Of a DNA stretch of 64,000 nucleotides, positions 61,321-64,000 are shown piece by piece. Source of the DNA: Hassallia sp050875635 (lineage in GTDB: Bacteria; Cyanobacteriota; Cyanobacteriia; Cyanobacteriales; Nostocaceae); contig NZ_JBPAOH010000026.1 of the NCBI RefSeq assembly GCF_050875635.1, positions 1 to 64,000 of the forward strand. Reading direction: 5' to 3'. The notes beneath the pieces were generated by a model that searched no databases, was not told the origin of the DNA, and was given only the letters and a program-made list of their open reading frames with translations. Numbering within the stretch: position 1 is the first letter of the stretch; the number at the start of each line of letters is the position of its first letter. The position numbers were made by a program, and so were the translations under genes.

Positions 61321-61358
61321 CCAATGCTTTTTTTGAGAAAAAGCATTGGATTTTATAC
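61321..61358. terminator. Strong hairpin, 12-bp perfect stem
   Basis: CCAATGCTTTTT - TTGAG - AAAAAGCATTGG followed by ATTTTAT on the plus strand and flanked by AATTTTT-like runs on the other side. Looks like a bidirectional terminator 400 bases after the stress protein gene, with no annotated gene directly before it. Confidence 0.6.
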
Positions 61359-61575
61359 TAATTTTATTACTTTATTACAGTAATTACCGCTTGCTATAGT
61401 ATTGAGTGCGGAATGTAGGCTATAAGATATTTCATAAAAATTCAGTAAATATTTCGTAAATCTACAGATATTTGTCAAGTATCCTAGGTCGTTTTTCTGT
61501 ATTTTCCCTATTTTTGAAATATCCGGTTAAAACTATGGTCAAATCGCTTTTACTCTTAATGTGTTGGAGAGAGAC

Positions 61576-61848
61576 ATGAGTTGGTCAATGCCTTGGTCAA
61601 AGAATAAAAAAGAGAGTGATACTTCCCCCGAAGTCACAATAACTATACAGCACAGTCGTGTCACGGAAAATCGCAATGGAGACATAACTACAGATACAGT
61701 TTTTAAAGAAATTAAATTCAAGGGTTCTGGTGACGATTGCACAGCAATTGCTTATGCATACAGCAACCAAGCAGAGCAAAAACTGCTTGCAGAAAAGCCA
61801 GAAGCACCAGTTCGGTACATCCGTCCAGTACGGGTGGTGAATGAGTAG
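61576..61848 (+). CDS. Hypothetical small protein
   Basis: 90 residues from ATG 61576 (MSWSMPWSKNKKESD), with GGAGAG 5 bases upstream; GTG 61561 is in frame too. Basic N-terminus, then VTITIQHSRVTENRNGDITT, then a helical part with DDCTAIAYAYSNQAEQKLL, ending RYIRPVRVVNE. No family recognised; soluble. A CCATATCGG ... TCGATATGG hairpin about 40 bases after the stop may be its terminator. The clean ribosome binding site makes it a likely gene. Confidence 0.6.
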   Translation: MSWSMPWSKNKKESDTSPEVTITIQHSRVTENRNGDITTDTVFKEIKFKGSGDDCTAIAYAYSNQAEQKLLAEKPEAPVRYIRPVRVVNE

Positions 61849-62029
61849 AACAAAACTAATCTCACCAACCTTGTCTAGAAAAATCCATATCGGATACTAT
61901 TGAGTGTTCGATATGGCTTCTAGGCGATTAACCTGTTTGGTTATTGAGCGAAGAAACTAAGAGCAAATCTATTTACAAACGAATGGCGCAAATTTTACCT
62001 TGCGTCTTTGCGTGAGATTATCTTAATAT

Positions 62030-62416
62030 TCAGCGTCCTTGAGTCGCCAAAAAGGTTTTCAAGCTTAACAAACTCAAGCTTTGCCCCAAATTCAACGGCA
62101 AAATTGATACTCCTTCCAAGCGAGACTGTACCCAACCTTCACCCCAGTACCATTCATGAAAGCCGTCGATACCTTGACTGAGTAGCAAGCGCAAACAATT
62201 GGGTTTTGCCACATCTACTTGATGATGAATCTTAACTGGTCCAATTGAACTAGTAAACTGAAATCCTGAATGTAATTCTTCAGGCATTCCGGGGGAAAAA
62301 CGTTGCCCGATGAGCCATTTTTCTTGTTGCACGGGACGCAGCAGACTGTCACGAATTGTAGCTGCTGATGCTTCAACTTCTATACGTAGTTGACTTTGTT
62401 GAAAATTACCGAACAT
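62030..62416 (-). CDS. Conserved hypothetical protein, SRPBCC-like
   Basis: 128 residues: FQQSQLRIEVEASAATIRDS, LLRPVQQEKWLIGQRFSPGM, then SGFQFTSSIGPVKIHHQVDV and GIDGFHEWYWGEGWVQSRLE. The alternation of strands with a long C-terminal helix (LSLLSLKTFLA) resembles a short START/SRPBCC lipid-binding fold, but this is only an impression. Soluble, no partner genes; divergent from hslO. Confidence 0.65.
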   Translation of the reverse strand: MFGNFQQSQLRIEVEASAATIRDSLLRPVQQEKWLIGQRFSPGMPEELHSGFQFTSSIGPVKIHHQVDVAKPNCLRLLLSQGIDGFHEWYWGEGWVQSRLEGVSILPLNLGQSLSLLSLKTFLATQGR

Positions 62417-62676
62417 TTTGAGAGCGAACGCATTTTCTTTTAGTATGACAAATGTGGTTCATCAGATACGGGCTTGTTCAAAGGAAAATGAAAATTTCAT
62501 TACACGACGGGCACGTTGAAATATTTCTTCAAAATTCCCTACTTTCTACAAGCGCGGAAAACCGCTTCTTTTCATACGGACATCTTTAACCATTGTTGCT
62601 TTGTTTGGTCACTTTTCTACGAGCTGATGAACTTAAAATAGAAAAAGTGAACTTGTTAAGAAATGTAAGGTTATTC

Positions 62677-63582
62677 ATGGCGGATCAGTTAATTCGCGCC
62701 ACAGCGGCTGATGGTGGAATTCGTGCAGTCGGTGTGATTACCACACGTCTGACAGAAGAAGCAAGGACTAGACACAAGCTTTCTTATGTAGCAACCGCAG
62801 CCTTGGGTCGAACTATGGCAGCTGGCTTGTTGATGGCTTCTAATATGAAGCGAGAAGGCTCTAGAGTCAATGTCCGAATTAAAGGCGATGGTCCTTTGGG
62901 TGGTATCTTGGTAGATGCTGGCTTAGATGGAACGGTACGCGGCTATGTAGAAAATCCGGCGATCGAATTGCCTCCCAATGCCAAAGGAAAACTTGACGTA
63001 GGTGGTGCAGTCGGTAATGGCTACCTTTACGTCGTTCGGGATGTGGGTTACGGCTATCCTTACTCTAGTACGGTAGAACTCGTTTCTGGGGAAATTGGGG
63101 ACGATATAGCTCATTACCTGGTAAACTCAGAACAAACACCTTCTGCTGTAGTTTTAGGTGTGTTCGTGGGTGCTAATGGGGTGACTGCTGCTGGAGGCTT
63201 ACTCGTACAAGTGTTGCCAAAAGCCGCTAGAGATGAAGAGCTAGTCGCAAAGTTGGAATCACGAGTGGCAAGTTTAGCTGGATTTACGCCTTTGTTGCAA
63301 GCAGGCAAAACATTGCCAGAAATTTTTCAAGACTTGCTGGGTGATATGAATTTGGTGATTTTCCCGGAAACTCAAATGCTACGCTTTCATTGTGGTTGCT
63401 CTTTTAACCGCGTACTCGGAGCGTTAAAAATTTTAGGAGAAGCTGAACTGCAAGACATGATTGCTAAAGATGATGGCGCTGAGGCAACTTGCGATTTTTG
63501 CGGGTCAGTATATCACGCAAGTAGCGACCAGCTAGCCCAATTGATTGACGATTTGCAGGCGGAATCTTCTGTTTCAATATAA
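62677..63582 (+). CDS. hslO: Redox-regulated chaperone Hsp33
   Basis: 301 residues from ATG 62677 (MADQLIRATAADGGIRAVGV); an upstream in-frame start at 62593 is excluded. C-terminal zinc/redox switch has C-x-C (HCGCSFNRV) and C-x-x-C (CDFCGSVY), the four cysteines that bind zinc when reduced and form disulfides on oxidation. Core domain MKREGSRVNVRIKGDGPLGG and VGYGYPYSSTVELVSGEIGD are typical. It prevents aggregation under oxidative stress. Confidence 0.96.
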   Translation: MADQLIRATAADGGIRAVGVITTRLTEEARTRHKLSYVATAALGRTMAAGLLMASNMKREGSRVNVRIKGDGPLGGILVDAGLDGTVRGYVENPAIELPPNAKGKLDVGGAVGNGYLYVVRDVGYGYPYSSTVELVSGEIGDDIAHYLVNSEQTPSAVVLGVFVGANGVTAAGGLLVQVLPKAARDEELVAKLESRVASLAGFTPLLQAGKTLPEIFQDLLGDMNLVIFPETQMLRFHCGCSFNRVLGALKILGEAELQDMIAKDDGAEATCDFCGSVYHASSDQLAQLIDDLQAESSVSI

Positions 63583-63732
63583 GTATAAAAAGATACGTTT
63601 ATTTCATTGCGTTAATGATATCTGTGGAGAGAGATAATTGAGACTAGCTTTTTCATGACGAGAAAGTTACTATGGCAACAAAGAAATTATCGAATCATTA
63701 CAGATCGCTGTGAAATTATTTTGGTGTGAGAG

Positions 63733-64000
63733 ATGACAGAGCGGGATATTCCAGAGAGTTGGTCATCAGCCAGAGCAACAGAGCCAGATGAAATAACCAG
63801 ATTATCACGATCGCTCCCAATCGGCGATCGCGTGTCTGGTGTCCCAGCTAATGGTTCTACCTCAAAGTCAGTGAAGCGCCGAAAAAAACGCAATTCTGAT
63901 AAAGAACAAGGGACAGCCAGCACTTTTGATGGTCAAATGCCCAACTGGATGAAAAGCTGGGTGTTATGGGCAGTTTTATTAGCGTTGATTCCTGGCAGTA
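63733..64000 (+). CDS. Membrane protein, N-terminal part (cut by window end)
   Basis: The frame from ATG 63733 stays open to the last base, giving 89 codons. It starts MTERDIPESWSSARATEPDE, has a basic segment KSVKRRKKRNSDKEQG and then begins a membrane helix (MKSWVLWAVLLALIPGS). The ORF in the opposite strand here is a shadow. GTGAGAG upstream is a weak ribosome binding site. Family cannot be judged from this part. Confidence 0.6.
   Translation, partial: MTERDIPESWSSARATEPDEITRLSRSLPIGDRVSGVPANGSTSKSVKRRKKRNSDKEQGTASTFDGQMPNWMKSWVLWAVLLALIPGS

Overview
The window is chromosomal DNA from a filamentous, probably heterocyst-forming (Nostocales-like) cyanobacterium. The evidence is: the split RNA polymerase large subunit (separate rpoC1 and rpoC2), a photosystem I gene (psaK), very many HIP1 octamers (GCGATCGC), a protein with the Mo-dependent nitrogenase C-terminal domain, an orthocaspase homologue, a PEP-CTERM protein, and spacers filled with short tandem repeats of the kind common in large cyanobacterial genomes.

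Layout. 1-3.4 kb: accessory region with a VapBC-type toxin-antitoxin pair, a frameshifted small gene, and a triplicated module (small XRE regulator divergent to a 164-residue protein) of which two copies have lost the second gene. 3.4-7.8 kb: S1-domain protein, dienelactone hydrolase, GntR regulator, alpha/beta hydrolase. 7.8-16.7 kb: tig-clpP-clpX on the minus strand (nascent-chain folding and proteolysis), divergent to asd-dapA-rnj (lysine/aspartate pathway and RNase J). 16.8-19.1 kb: a cytosine-5 restriction-modification pair whose endonuclease gene has an in-frame TGA. 19-24 kb: anion permease, nitrogenase C-terminal-domain protein, pseudo-orthocaspase, a secreted proline-rich protein.

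24-30 kb: a zinc-homeostasis island: znuA-type lipoprotein, two exported peptides with a C-terminal CxCxxC motif, a WD40 protein, a CobW/COG0523 GTPase and an all3515-like PEP-CTERM protein. Four Zur-box-like palindromes precede these transcription units. A third CxCxxC peptide lies at 34 kb. 30-36.8 kb: hydrolase, a nonsense-interrupted membrane protein, sufE, a 21-bp minisatellite, psaK with a clear terminator, dapB and a membrane protein with a repeated Arg/Asp tail.

37-44.4 kb: a RiPP/bacteriocin-type export cluster: double-glycine precursor peptide, parvulin-type isomerase, HlyD adaptor, cNMP-binding/C39-peptidase ABC transporter and a transposase-derived HTH protein. Putative MITEs and a DUF6887/DUF6888 gene pair lie inside it. 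45-46.2 kb: GIY-YIG protein and an unknown. 46.5-58.3 kb: the housekeeping rpsT-tatD-rpoB-rpoC1-rpoC2 cluster on the minus strand, with repeat arrays in both rpo spacers and one array read in frame inside rpoC2. 58.9-64 kb: hisD, a universal stress protein, a MITE, two small unknowns, hslO (Hsp33) and the start of a membrane protein cut by the window end.

All family assignments come from reading the sequence and from remembered family signatures; no database search was run.
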